Shown here: piece by piece, positions 1 to 9,000 of the stretch
Position numbering within the stretch: the stretch's first letter is position 1
How the letters are laid out: every line of letters starts with the position of its first letter
Assembly (NCBI GenBank): GCA_002723275.1
Contig: PBNZ01000016.1
Span: 181,153-216,638, forward strand
Origin: Planctomycetaceae bacterium
Lineage (GTDB): Bacteria > Planctomycetota > Planctomycetia > Pirellulales > Pirellulaceae
Direction of reading: 5' to 3'
DNA length: 35,486 nt
The notes under the pieces: generated by a model
The model's input: only the letters and a program-made list of their open reading frames with translations
What the model was told of the DNA's origin: nothing
Database searches by the model: none
Made by a program: the position numbers and the translations under genes

Positions 1-24
1 AATTTGCACGGAAGGGAATCAGCG

Positions 25-705
25 TTAGCGAGTCCGTCGTCGGTAGAACGGAATCAGGCCGAGGCCGGATAGGCTCCAAATGATCATGGAGGAGGGTTCT
101 GGAACTGCCACGTAAATTTGGTCGATCGCATAGTCGCCGTTCGCGGCGCCTTCGATGTTGACGGCAATAGATTCAATGTCGGTTGGGTCGACACCGATGA
201 ATCCGTTCAGTCCGAATTCGGCCAAGCCAGGCCCTGTCAGCGATTCGGAAAGCGAATACGAATTCGATGTTGAGGTCGCTTCGTCAATGCTCTCCAGGGT
301 TACTTTCAAAATTGAGCCAGCATCAGCGTTGATGAGGTCGACGAACAGGGTATCGTTGCTTCCGCCATTGGTTAGATCGGCGTTCAAGCCATTGCCGTTG
401 GCGTCATACGTTAAGTTGAAATCACCAGTCGTCATCGTATCCGATGAAAAGCTGAGCATTTCGAGTGCCGTATTTGCTCGGACGGAAAGCGGACCGGACT
501 TGTATGTAATGCCCGTTTCTCGTGTGCCTCCAATCGCGGATGTCGCTGTTACACTCGCAGATGAACTGGGAATCGTTGAATTAGCAGTAAGGTTCACGTC
601 GCCGTCTTGAAAGTCATCAATCATGATGACGCTTGCCTCCGCACTGGTGAGCAGGATCGACGTCAGAGTCAGGCAAGCAAGAGCGATAAAGGTTCGTTGG
701 ATCAA
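25..705 (-). CDS. PEP-CTERM sorted exported protein
   Basis: A 226-aa exported protein. Residues 1-24 form a Sec signal peptide (hydrophobic core, then SAEA). The middle is a Ser/Thr/Asp-rich beta-type region starting around the motif IDDFQDGDVN. The last 26 residues (201-226) are a PEP-CTERM sorting signal: the motif VPEPSS, a short hydrophobic helix and an Arg-rich tail. In this class an exosortase cleaves the tail and the protein goes to the cell surface or extracellular matrix; no exosortase gene is in the window. The start is a TTG at 705, supported by a TAGGAG Shine-Dalgarno about 8 nt upstream; no in-frame ATG lies near it. The function of the mature part is not recognised. The gene is monocistronic here and divergent from the hydrolase gene. 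Confidence 0.85.
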   Translation of the reverse strand: MIQRTFIALACLTLTSILLTSAEASVIMIDDFQDGDVNLTANSTIPSSSASVTATSAIGGTRETGITYKSGPLSVRANTALEMLSFSSDTMTTGDFNLTYDANGNGLNADLTNGGSNDTLFVDLINADAGSILKVTLESIDEATSTSNSYSLSESLTGPGLAEFGLNGFIGVDPTDIESIAVNIEGAANGDYAIDQIYVAVPEPSSMIIWSLSGLGLIPFYRRRTR

Positions 706-1217
706 GGGTGCAACTCCTAGGTGTGAACATGGGTGTCAACAAGTTCCACGTTAAATAGAGCGAACCCTGTTTCAATCCTTGAACTTTTGCGAAGATCACG
801 ATTCTTTGCACAAGCGTCGTTCTAATTGGCGCTGTCCGGATGAACGGACATTTTGGTGAGGGAAGTAACGATTCTATGGCCTGAGCGAGCGGTCTCGGCC
901 GCCAACGGGCCCCTCAAAACCGTTTGTCAGTCGTGATCGGTCTTGGTGTCGTTGAGCCTGTGGAGGGCGAAGTCGAGAGGAGGAGTCGAGAGGACGGAGT
1001 TGAGTAGAGTGGGCGGTGGATTTTGAGCGGCAAATACCCCACTCGGGACTCATTGTGACCTACTTTTGCTGCAATAAAGCGCTCGTTTTATTTGATCGCG
1101 GCTCAGGATGGTGGCTGGATCTATTCTGGTGCGATAAATTCGCCAAATGTCAGTTTGGGTAGCGGGTTGTTTGCCTGCCCACGACTACAACCGGTATGTG
1201 TACGGAGCTCAAAGTTG
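706..1217. other. Divergent intergenic region with a short direct repeat
   Basis: About 510 bp between two divergent start codons. I see no convincing gene. It must hold the promoters of both neighbours. The only visible structure is the decamer GTCGAGAGGA repeated at 972-981 and 985-994 (13-bp spacing) in a G/A-rich stretch. An in-frame upward extension of the hydrolase frame to a TTG at 1092 exists, but I consider it untranslated because the signal peptide begins at 1218. Confidence 0.5.
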
Positions 1218-2180
1218 ATGAATGCTTGGATTCGCACGTTGATGATTGGATCTACGATGAGTGCTGTCTCTGCGACGGTGTTCGCGGGCACGGAGCAGAC
1301 GCCAACCCCTCAACGTTCGGAGGACAGGATCTGGGTGATCAGTACTCGTCATCTAACGAGCAAGCCGGGTGCACCGGTTGATGTGAACGATTTCACCTAC
1401 ATACGCGTTAGCCTTGATGGTGAATGCGATTCAGGTGATTTTGAGCAATTCAAGGCCGACGGGGTGGGCCGGCGAACCTGTGTGTTTGTGCATGGCAATC
1501 GAGTTTCTGCCAGCTATGCGATCAAACGGGGACGTCGAGTTTATGAGGATGTCAGAAGCGTAGCACCGGACTCCGAATCCTTGAGATTTGTCGTCTGGTC
1601 CTGGCCATCAACACGCATCAAAGGGCTCGTCCGTGATGCGCGAATGAAAGCCCAGAAAACGACCGCCCAATCCTTTTATTTGGGGGCGTTGCTGTCGCAC
1701 CAACCCGTGGATGAATCGTTCGGGGGCATCGGATTCAGTTTTGGCGCTCCCATCATTTGTGGAGCCATGCATCTGGTTAGCGGCGGAGAAATCTGCGGGT
1801 ATTCACTGCCCATGGAGAAGAAGGTCAGATTGAAGGCCGATGTAGTGCTAATGGCCGGAGCCATGGGAGCGAGATGGTTGGCTCCAGGAGGCCGCTATGA
1901 TCTTGCCTTTCAACAGATGGAGCAGTTGTTACTGCTGCGGAATTCTACCGACTCGGCGCTGAAGCGTTACTGGGTTGTAGGTGGTCGCGGAGTCTCGGCG
2001 TTGGGCTATGTCGGTTTGAGTCCTCGTGTTGCCCGTATTTCCGGTATGGAAGTCCGACAGTGTGATGTCGCCAGAGCGATCGGCCGTGAGCACACCGCAA
2101 GTCTTTATCTCAACAGTCGCTATGTGAGCCGTCTTATGGCTGAAGGGGCGTTGGGCGTATTTCCTGAGAATTCGCGGTAA
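1218..2180 (+). CDS. Exported alpha/beta-hydrolase, DUF900-like
   Basis: A 320-aa protein with a signal peptide at residues 1-23 (hydrophobic core ending VFA). The alpha/beta-hydrolase features visible are an oxyanion-loop-like VFVHGN around H92, a nucleophile elbow GFSFG with Ser near residue 174, and a late His in REHTASLY near residue 292, giving a plausible Ser-His pair. The order and the strand before HGN resemble DUF900 hydrolases of unknown substrate. The frame stays open upstream to a TTG at 1092, but the ATG at 1218 is chosen because it starts a clean signal peptide and has GGAG about 11 nt upstream. It converges on the next gene across a strong hairpin. The substrate cannot be inferred. 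Confidence 0.75.
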   Translation: MNAWIRTLMIGSTMSAVSATVFAGTEQTPTPQRSEDRIWVISTRHLTSKPGAPVDVNDFTYIRVSLDGECDSGDFEQFKADGVGRRTCVFVHGNRVSASYAIKRGRRVYEDVRSVAPDSESLRFVVWSWPSTRIKGLVRDARMKAQKTTAQSFYLGALLSHQPVDESFGGIGFSFGAPIICGAMHLVSGGEICGYSLPMEKKVRLKADVVLMAGAMGARWLAPGGRYDLAFQQMEQLLLLRNSTDSALKRYWVVGGRGVSALGYVGLSPRVARISGMEVRQCDVARAIGREHTASLYLNSRYVSRLMAEGALGVFPENSR

Positions 2181-2195
2181 TCATCGACCATCACA

Positions 2196-2232
2196 AAAAC
2201 AGGCACTGCCTGACAAAGGCAGTGCCTGTTTT
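2196..2232. terminator. Strong bidirectional intrinsic terminator
   Basis: A perfect 16-bp inverted repeat (2196-2211 and 2217-2232) with a 5-nt loop GACAA. The A-run opening the left arm becomes a U-run on the minus strand and the T-run closing the right arm serves the plus strand, so it can terminate both converging genes (stops at 2180 on plus and 2256 on minus). Confidence 0.88.
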
Positions 2233-2255
2233 GATGTGATTGAGGTTTGAATGAA

Positions 2256-3500
2256 TTAACGTCGACGCATGCGAAGCGTGAACAGAGCTCCCAGGAGTAG
2301 GAGAACTGCACTCGACGGTTCGGGAACCACGGCAACACCTGCGGGGCGATTGCCGATTTCATAACCGCCGTCGATGAAGGCCGCGACAAAGTCGCCCGAA
2401 TTGAAAACGCCATCGCCGTTCCAATCGCCTTGCGACCAGACCGCTGCACTGCCGGTTTCGAACTTGCCTTCTGTGAATACTTTGACGAAGTCCGAACTGT
2501 TGAACAGGTTGTCCAGGTTGGAGTCGCCAAGCCAAGTACCTTGCAGGTCATGAGCCCAGAAGGTTACGTCGGCGCTGTCGACAGCTCCGTCTCCGGTGAG
2601 GTCGTAGGAGGCGTCGTTGTTGCCAGAAGCCGAGGCGACGGTCAGGAGATCGATGTCTCCCAGGTCGTATTCAGCATTGTCATTGAAGTCACCAGCCATG
2701 CCAACATCGACACAACTTCCGCCTAAGAGCCAGTCAATCGAGCAGTCGAACAGCATCAAGCCTGTGTCGTTAAGGATGCCAAAGCCAAGGTCTTCGAGCG
2801 GGAAATTGACTCGTTTGTCGGGTGCGAAGTAGCCTTCTCCGGGAGGGCCTAGTTCGGCGCCCTTGTCGATTGCAGTGTAGACAAATTCAGGACCTTCCTG
2901 TTCATCGCCATTTTCGTCCATCCAGAAGGAAGCGTCATCGAGGGCGAAAGCTTCATCCAATTCGCCAATGCGAATGAGGCCGGGGGCGAGTTCGCCAAAT
3001 TGTTGGGGGGTTCGATTGAAGTCATCGAAAATCTCGTGTTCACCTGCTTCAAGGCCGCCTGCCAGGGGATGACCTACTGCCGATTCACTGATCACGATAA
3101 AGCTCGTTTCACGGCCTTGGCCGTTACGACTGTTCTGGCTCATTCGGAAGTTGCCATCGGGATTGCCGTGATCCCAGCGGACCAATGCTTCTTCCCATTG
3201 GAGGATCGGGATTTCAGAATCTTGGAATTTTCCACGGACCGAGCCGGAGCCAAGGGTGGATGAAATGATCAGCAGGTCCATGCCTTCGACATCGCCAGTA
3301 GCTGACTCGTCGCCTGTCATGTATGTGACGGTGTGACCTAAAACATCCTCAAGATGTTCGAGAACAAAGGGGTCATCGCCTTGGGCAGCGTCAGGTTGAC
3401 CGCCGACAAATAGAATTTCTGCTGCGTTTTGCGGCGCTGTCAGTAAAAGAATGGTTGCGACAGTGAGTAAGAAGGTTCTGAGTGGTTGGCGTTTGATCAT
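2256..3500 (-). CDS. GATase-like / dockerin-like repeat / PEP-CTERM protein
   Basis: A 414-aa exported protein. After a signal peptide (about residues 1-26), the first 90 residues of the mature protein (ILFVGGQ ... GHTVTYMT ... MDLLIISST) resemble the Rossmann-like core of class-I glutamine-amidotransferase/ThuA-like domains; no catalytic Cys is visible where a GATase would have one. Residues about 268-385 hold two pairs of Ca-binding dockerin-like loops (GDFNDNAEYDLGDID, LTGDGAVDSADV, GDSNLDNLFNSSDF, GDWNGDGVFNSGDF). The C-terminus is a PEP-CTERM signal (VPEPSS, hydrophobic helix, RMRRR). ATG at 3500 is preferred over ATG at 3506: AAGGAG lies 8 nt before the former and only 2 nt before the latter. 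Likely a surface protein; biochemical role unknown. Confidence 0.83.
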   Translation of the reverse strand: MIKRQPLRTFLLTVATILLLTAPQNAAEILFVGGQPDAAQGDDPFVLEHLEDVLGHTVTYMTGDESATGDVEGMDLLIISSTLGSGSVRGKFQDSEIPILQWEEALVRWDHGNPDGNFRMSQNSRNGQGRETSFIVISESAVGHPLAGGLEAGEHEIFDDFNRTPQQFGELAPGLIRIGELDEAFALDDASFWMDENGDEQEGPEFVYTAIDKGAELGPPGEGYFAPDKRVNFPLEDLGFGILNDTGLMLFDCSIDWLLGGSCVDVGMAGDFNDNAEYDLGDIDLLTVASASGNNDASYDLTGDGAVDSADVTFWAHDLQGTWLGDSNLDNLFNSSDFVKVFTEGKFETGSAAVWSQGDWNGDGVFNSGDFVAAFIDGGYEIGNRPAGVAVVPEPSSAVLLLLGALFTLRMRRR

Positions 3501-3766
3501 TAGCATTTCTCCTTAAGCCATTTACACGTGATTGCTGTCGTCGAGAAGTCACACCGAGAGCCGAGGATTCCGGCGCCTATAGAATTTGGTGACAATGCCT
3601 CTTGTCGTGTCCCATATCTTCAAGGGGATAGGGTAAATCAACCGCTATGAAATCCCAAGCAAAAAATAATGATTTGTCGGATTATTTGGGATTCGCTTGC
3701 CGCTGCGGAAAGCGGTCCAGCTGTGGGGTGCGCTAAGGAAAATTGACAGACTTCAAATCCATCCTC

Positions 3767-5188
3767 TTACTGGCCAGCAAATTCGAAGTCGCCCACCAGC
3801 ATTAGGTGATCGCTCGCCAGGCTGTCCCCACTCAGTAAGCCGAATTCTGTGAGCATGGAAGGCTTCATCCGGGCTGTGTCCAGGATGTAACCGTTCTTTG
3901 GCGTGAGTTCATCGCTGTAAACCATGATGTCAAGTCGTCCTGGCCAAAACGATTCCTTCGGCGGGCCTCGCCAGGTGACCGCCGCGTTGTCGATTTGTCC
4001 CACCAATGATCGTGGCTTAAGGCCTAGAGACTCTAGAATTGATAGTGGCTTTCGGCTGCCAACCAGGTTGTAATCGCCTGTGACGATGATGGGAGTCTTC
4101 TTCCAGGATTCTCCGTACTGTCCGGCCTGCAACTGCCTGAGACGTTCTACAACCTCGCCACTCTGCTTGATACGCGTCTCGTCCTCACGGCTGCCTGCGT
4201 ATCCGCAGCATCGAAAATGAACGTTGACGATGATGACGTCGAAGCCATCTTGAAGATGGCAGACGGCGGCCACTCCACGAGAGAGGTTTAAGGGAAGCGG
4301 TGTCAATGGACAGGAGCTGGCAATCCCACAGCCATTTGACCAGTGAGTGTGATGAATGTGGTTAAGACGAGACGCAGACTTACGGAAATTGGCCTCTTCG
4401 TTTTCCTCTTGAAAACAATAAACCTCTGCATTCACAGCCTCAATCAATCTTTGGAGCGCCGCTTTTCGCTGAGGATCACTCAGACCACCGCGAAGGGTGT
4501 TGAAGCTCGCGACGCGAAAGTCATTTGGAGCATGTCGTGAGAGCGCCCTCGCATTTTGTGGCGCGCATTCTCGCAAGCGGACTTCAAACGGAGCGTCGAG
4601 CGTGTCGGATCCGCGGAAGTTGACCATGACCGGCTCGTTTTCCTTGACGCCGATCGCCTGGAGGTCGACTCGTAATTCAACGGCGTCGGATGCATAAGTC
4701 GGAAGGCACGAGAAATCGAGCTTCGTCCAGGGCACTCGCTGATTTGGACTGTTGGAAAAGCTTGCCCGCCTTTGGCGGAAATCGATCTCAAGTTGACGTT
4801 GGTCAGGAAGGTCGAGAGTTAGGCCAAGCGTCCCTTCGGATTTCGGGCCGTTTTGTAGATTCAGGATCTTGCCAACGTTGAAGTGTAAGTACAGGAAAGA
4901 ATCATCTGTCTTGAAGGCGACATGGCCCAGATCAAATGCTCCCGCGTGATCTCCCTTGGCATCTCGCGCCACAACATCCTCTTCAGACCAGTCGTCAAAG
5001 CGGCCATCAAGAATCGGTAATGGCTCACTGCCGCTGATTGAGTTTCCCAGGAGAACTAGGATTCCTGCGGCCAAAATCACAGCAAAAAACAGTGTCACAG
5101 GCCGTTGAGGCACTTTTTTCGAGAATTCGCGTCCCCTCACGGCTGTACCTGCCGCCTGGTGAAGTAAGCCGGACACTCGCCTGTCCAT
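3767..5188 (-). CDS. Membrane-anchored CBM9-like + endonuclease/exonuclease/phosphatase protein
   Basis: A 473-aa protein with three parts. A hydrophobic segment (about 31-51) after a basic N-terminus is a signal anchor. Residues about 58-205 (ILDGRFDDW ... DLGHVAFKTDDSFLYLHF ... LTLDL) look like a CBM9/DOMON-type sugar-binding sandwich. Residues about 224-473 are an EEP (exonuclease/endonuclease/phosphatase) fold with Asn230 (SFNT), Glu261 (FQEEN), His324 (NVHF), Asp372-x-Asn374 (TGDYN), Asp420 (RLDIM) and Asp460-His461 (SDH), so the metal and catalytic set is complete. The family hydrolyses phosphodiesters in nucleic acids or lipids; the substrate is unknown. ATG at 5188 is chosen because GGAGGTG sits 9 nt upstream; GTG at 5209 has no such site. 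A GTG near 5113, just before the hydrophobic segment, is a weaker alternative. It is divergent from the next gene, with only 42 bp between the start codons. Confidence 0.82.
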   Translation of the reverse strand: MDRRVSGLLHQAAGTAVRGREFSKKVPQRPVTLFFAVILAAGILVLLGNSISGSEPLPILDGRFDDWSEEDVVARDAKGDHAGAFDLGHVAFKTDDSFLYLHFNVGKILNLQNGPKSEGTLGLTLDLPDQRQLEIDFRQRRASFSNSPNQRVPWTKLDFSCLPTYASDAVELRVDLQAIGVKENEPVMVNFRGSDTLDAPFEVRLRECAPQNARALSRHAPNDFRVASFNTLRGGLSDPQRKAALQRLIEAVNAEVYCFQEENEEANFRKSASRLNHIHHTHWSNGCGIASSCPLTPLPLNLSRGVAAVCHLQDGFDVIIVNVHFRCCGYAGSREDETRIKQSGEVVERLRQLQAGQYGESWKKTPIIVTGDYNLVGSRKPLSILESLGLKPRSLVGQIDNAAVTWRGPPKESFWPGRLDIMVYSDELTPKNGYILDTARMKPSMLTEFGLLSGDSLASDHLMLVGDFEFAGQ

Positions 5189-5197
5189 GAGATGACC

Positions 5198-5222
5198 CAC
5201 CTCCCGCACAAGAATTTAGGAG
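5198..5222. promoter_or_regulatory. Two facing Shine-Dalgarno sites in a 42-bp divergent gap
   Basis: The minus-strand GGAGGTG (5204-5198) serves ATG 5188 and the plus-strand TAGGAG (5217-5222) serves ATG 5231. Both have 8-9 nt spacing, and together they decide the two starts. They leave no room for two complete promoters between the genes. Confidence 0.75.
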
Positions 5223-5230
5223 TTTTACCG

Positions 5231-5980
5231 ATGAGAACTGCACTCACACTCGCCAGTCTACTGATGTCTGCGATGACTGTCCAAGCCCAAGCTCCTCCTT
5301 CGGGAATGTTGTTGGGTATCAACGGTTTCGAGAATTATCGAGGGCTCCGCGTGACGAGCACGATTCCAGGCTATTCGGCGGAAGGTCGAATCTTTGCTGG
5401 AGATGTTTTGACACGCGTATCTGATGGGAATCGAACCTTCTCAGCACGGACCTTTCATTCGTTTGAAATGGCCAAGGATATCATCGGTCCAAATCGCTGG
5501 GCGTCACTTGAACTGCTCCGACCAGGATTCGGCCCTATCTACCTGTGGGTTCAGTTCACACCCGTGAATCTCGTTTTTCCAGCTCCTGCAGTCGGGCAAC
5601 CAGCGGCGCTGCAACCCGGTGGCGTACCCTTGAGCGGCCCGATCCCGGGTGGTCTGGGACAACCTTTGGGGAATCCTGGTTTGGGTGGTCCCGCTCTGGG
5701 CGGACAGCCTGTGAACGGTCCACTTGGCGGTGCCCTGATTTCTGGTCAAGTCGCTGCCATGGAAAACGGAGCTGGCCCCATTCTACAGCCGGGCACCCAG
5801 GCCAAGAGCCTGAACCAACTAAGGAAGGGAGTCAAGATTATGACTGATAAGGAACGCGGTGGTCGTCGGGCCAAGACGCTTTTCGAATTACCCAAAACAG
5901 AAATCCCCAAGAACCTCAAGCTACCAAACCAAGAACTTGTCGTTCCTCAGAGTTTCTTCCCCAAAGGCCGCCGTCGTTAA
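5231..5980 (+). CDS. Secreted PDZ-like protein with Gly/Pro/Leu-rich linker
   Basis: A 249-aa protein. Residues 1-20 are a signal peptide (hydrophobic core ending VQAQA). Residues about 25-110 resemble a PDZ-type fold: a GLRVTSTIPGYSAEG strand, the GDVLTRVSDG turn typical of PDZ domains, and a following helix/strand (SLELLRPGF). Residues about 120-180 are a low-complexity Gly/Pro/Leu/Gln linker. The C-terminal 60 residues are basic and Pro-rich (KTEIPKNLKL ... FFPKGRRR). It carries no protease domain, so a scaffolding or binding role is more likely than catalysis. TAGGAG lies 8 nt before ATG 5231. A strong terminator follows, so it is probably transcribed alone. Confidence 0.75.
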   Translation: MRTALTLASLLMSAMTVQAQAPPSGMLLGINGFENYRGLRVTSTIPGYSAEGRIFAGDVLTRVSDGNRTFSARTFHSFEMAKDIIGPNRWASLELLRPGFGPIYLWVQFTPVNLVFPAPAVGQPAALQPGGVPLSGPIPGGLGQPLGNPGLGGPALGGQPVNGPLGGALISGQVAAMENGAGPILQPGTQAKSLNQLRKGVKIMTDKERGGRRAKTLFELPKTEIPKNLKLPNQELVVPQSFFPKGRRR

Positions 5981-6001
5981 TGGATGAACCTTGAATCGCT
6001 T

Positions 6002-6037
6002 GGGCACGAAGTCATCATCGACTTCGTGCCCTTTTTT
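6002..6037 (+). terminator. Rho-independent terminator
   Basis: A perfect 12-bp GC-rich stem (6002-6013 and 6020-6031) with loop ATCATC, followed by six T residues. It lies 21 bp after the stop of the PDZ-like gene and directly abuts the 3' end of the converging heparinase-like gene. Confidence 0.92.
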
Positions 6038-6041
6038 AATT

Positions 6042-9000
6042 TTAGAATTCGCGATGAAAGATAGTATGATCCGTTATCGTGAAATCTTTTCGCACGTCGT
6101 AATCGACTCGAATTTGGGTGCCATGCTTTGCCAATACGCTTTTCAGGGTGTGTTGGCCGTCGACCACGTCGATGCTCGCAATCAGGAAGGTTGCATCGGT
6201 TCGAATCCTATCGAATGCGATTGAGGCGCGCTTTGGCTGACTCATTAACAGGTCGTACTCGGTCGGAGAATGCACAATCTTCCACACGCGACCCTCAGCG
6301 ACGGTTTCCACTTGGAGGGGGCCATCCGCGACTTTGTAGGGATCGAGCAAGGTTAAATACTGAGTGTCTTTTGCTGTCTCATCGGCAATCAAGTAAGTGT
6401 GATCATAGACTGCCTCCGGATAACTGAGGCCATCGTAATTTGTCGGCCCGTCGTCATAGCTGTTCACATTTCTTCGTTGATCGAGCATTTGAATGCCCAA
6501 TGCAACCTGTTCTTGTTGCTCGTTGGAGGTCGTCCAAGTTAACTGATGGGGTTCTCCGGAAAGATTGCCAGTCTCTGTTTTGCTGAGGTGCAATTGCCAG
6601 CCATAGGTGTGAGTGTCGTTGGCCGTGAGGCGATCGTCCAAAACGAAGTATCGATGGCGAGGGAAGGCGACGCCGCGCAATAGTTCGGCTTCCTTTTCCT
6701 CGTAGATGACGTGGGCCTCTGCATAGTCGATTGAATCGGACGTCAGAGTGTTTTTCAGATAAGCCGGGTCGAGAGCGTCATTGTAGGATTGGGTATCGGC
6801 CCGAGGATGAATGTGCTTGCGTAATTCAATCGAGGGCGTATCTTCGACACGATAGATCGAATCAAGGGTGACTCCGCTGTGACCGAGGGCTGAATTCATC
6901 CAGTTCCGGCGTCCACCAACTCCGCGTTCATTTGGGCCTCGTCCGTAGGCAGAGCCGTAGCCGGGATCGACGATCAGATAGCTGCCATGTGCGTAAAGCA
7001 TGATGCTGCCCTGGTCCGCCTGGTTGTGGCCTCGCGTAGGACGATGGCGAGCGACAAGTGCAAGGTAGGTGGCTTCTGGCCCCCAGCGGTCACGGAATAC
7101 AGCCAGTCCAGCATCGGGTAGGAATTCCGTGCGGTAGTTGGGCTCTGGCAACGGAGTTGTGTCCGTACGCAGCCATTTCGCAGAGATACCTAGGAGTCGA
7201 GCCGTTGACCGTATGTGGTCTTCGAAGTACCAGTAGTTCGTCTCCCGATCGGAATAGTTTGCAATGATTTCATGATGGTAGTAGTTGTATCCAGCCCAGC
7301 AGTCACCGATGTTTGGCCGCGTTCCATCTGGAACCATCAGTTTGGCATTGTTCGCATACATCTTTGAAATGCGACCGTCAGTTACCCCCTGCTCACTCAA
7401 ATAGTCGACGTCCTTGATCCGATGATAGGCGGCCAGAAATGGTATGGTCACGTAAAACGCGTCATTTTGGTAGCTCAAGCTTTCTGCGTAGACGCCGTCT
7501 GTCGAGACGTAATGACTGATCATGCTCTGATCGGTGATGTTTCTTGGCCGTTCGATTGTAATGTCCTCGAACAGTTCGCCCATCACGAATTCCAAGGCAG
7601 CTTGGCTGCTGAATGGTTTTGCATCGGAAGGATGCATGTGTTTGAGAGGATCATCGATGAGTCCTTCCTGTTCAGGGAAGGTTAATGCGACCATTCCCAC
7701 TCCAGCGAGTGAACGGAAGCGTTTGTTTGCGTTGCGAAGATAGTACTTTCCGCGATCTAATTTGTTTGCCTGCGTTGAGTGGATTTCGTGCTCGATCTGA
7801 GCCAGTCGAAGAATTCGAAAACGTGCGTCATCTCTGGCGATCCCTTTCAGTTCGCCTGCTCCAACGAGCCAATCGTAGGCGAGAGAGTATTCCATCAGGA
7901 CACTGCCACCGTACCATTGATTGAGGTCAGAACCGTCCCACCCGGCACGGTGTCTGGGGTGCACCAGTGTCGATGACCAAAGGCCGTCGTTGATGTGTGC
8001 CATTGCCTCTCTCGCTTTTGCTGCAAGAGGCGCGCGATCCGGGTCGTCTTCGTCAAGCATTAGTACGACGAACGCAAGTTGAGCTGCCTGCCGCGCCTTT
8101 CTTTCCTCGTAGAGAGTTGAGTCACGGTAGTCAGTGCTCAAGAGACGAAGGGCATTTGCCTTTTCGTATCGCAATTTGTAGGCGTACTTCTTTGACTTGA
8201 CATTTTCTCGAACGGTGCGGATTTCTGAGAGGTCGAACAGTAGGCGAGGATGGGCATTGATTTCATAACGGCCTGCCTCAAAAGCTACCACGAGGTCTGT
8301 CGTGTCAAAATCGCCATCCTGGTTCCAGTCGCCTTCGCTGAAATCGGAATTGTTGGGGACTCCGTCCTCGTATTCCCCCGCTTCGAAAACCATGATCAGA
8401 TCGGTCGAGTCGAAGGCGTCATCGCCATTGGAATCCCCAGGTCGAATCGGTACGGAGGGTAGCTGCAAAGAAAGGTTGTTCCCCGATATCCAAATCGGTG
8501 CTGTTCTCGCAATTTCGTTGACGATGAAGTCAATCATTCCGTCACCATCGATGTCTCCAATGTCGATGATCGACTCTGCCGTGATCAACCCATGCCGATC
8601 CGATGCAGAGAAGTTGACGGGCCCCGTCTCTATCGAACCCGTACGTCCGCCATGGCCTTCCGTATAGTTCCAGCGGATTCGATTGTCGGCCAGGAACTCA
8701 ACGGCTTCAAAGTCACCATCCTGGTCCAGATCGCTCCAGGTGATCCGCTCCGCCTGAGACGCGGTGAATCCAGACTCGATCAACATTCCATCCTGGTTCA
8801 AGAGCGTATGCCAGCCCTTGTTGGTCTCCACGATGACATCTCGATCACCATCGATGTCATAATCAAGAATCTCGAGATGACGAACGGTTGCACCGTCCTT
8901 GATAACGAGTAATTCAATGCGTTCATTTTGCCGGAGATTCGGTCGCATCGAAACGGTGTCACAAAGATCGGGGCAGTTTGCACCGGACGTTCGGTGAACA

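Noticed and set aside
155-610. 151-codon plus-strand frame opposite the first PEP-CTERM gene
   Set aside because: It is antisense to a gene with a clear signal peptide and PEP-CTERM tail.
972-994. Possible CRISPR or tandem array from the decamer repeat GTCGAGAGGA
   Set aside because: Only two short copies in a purine-rich stretch; no array or cas gene in the window.
1092-1217. N-terminal extension of the hydrolase to a TTG at 1092
   Set aside because: The added 42 residues precede a clean signal peptide that begins at ATG 1218 with its own GGAG site.
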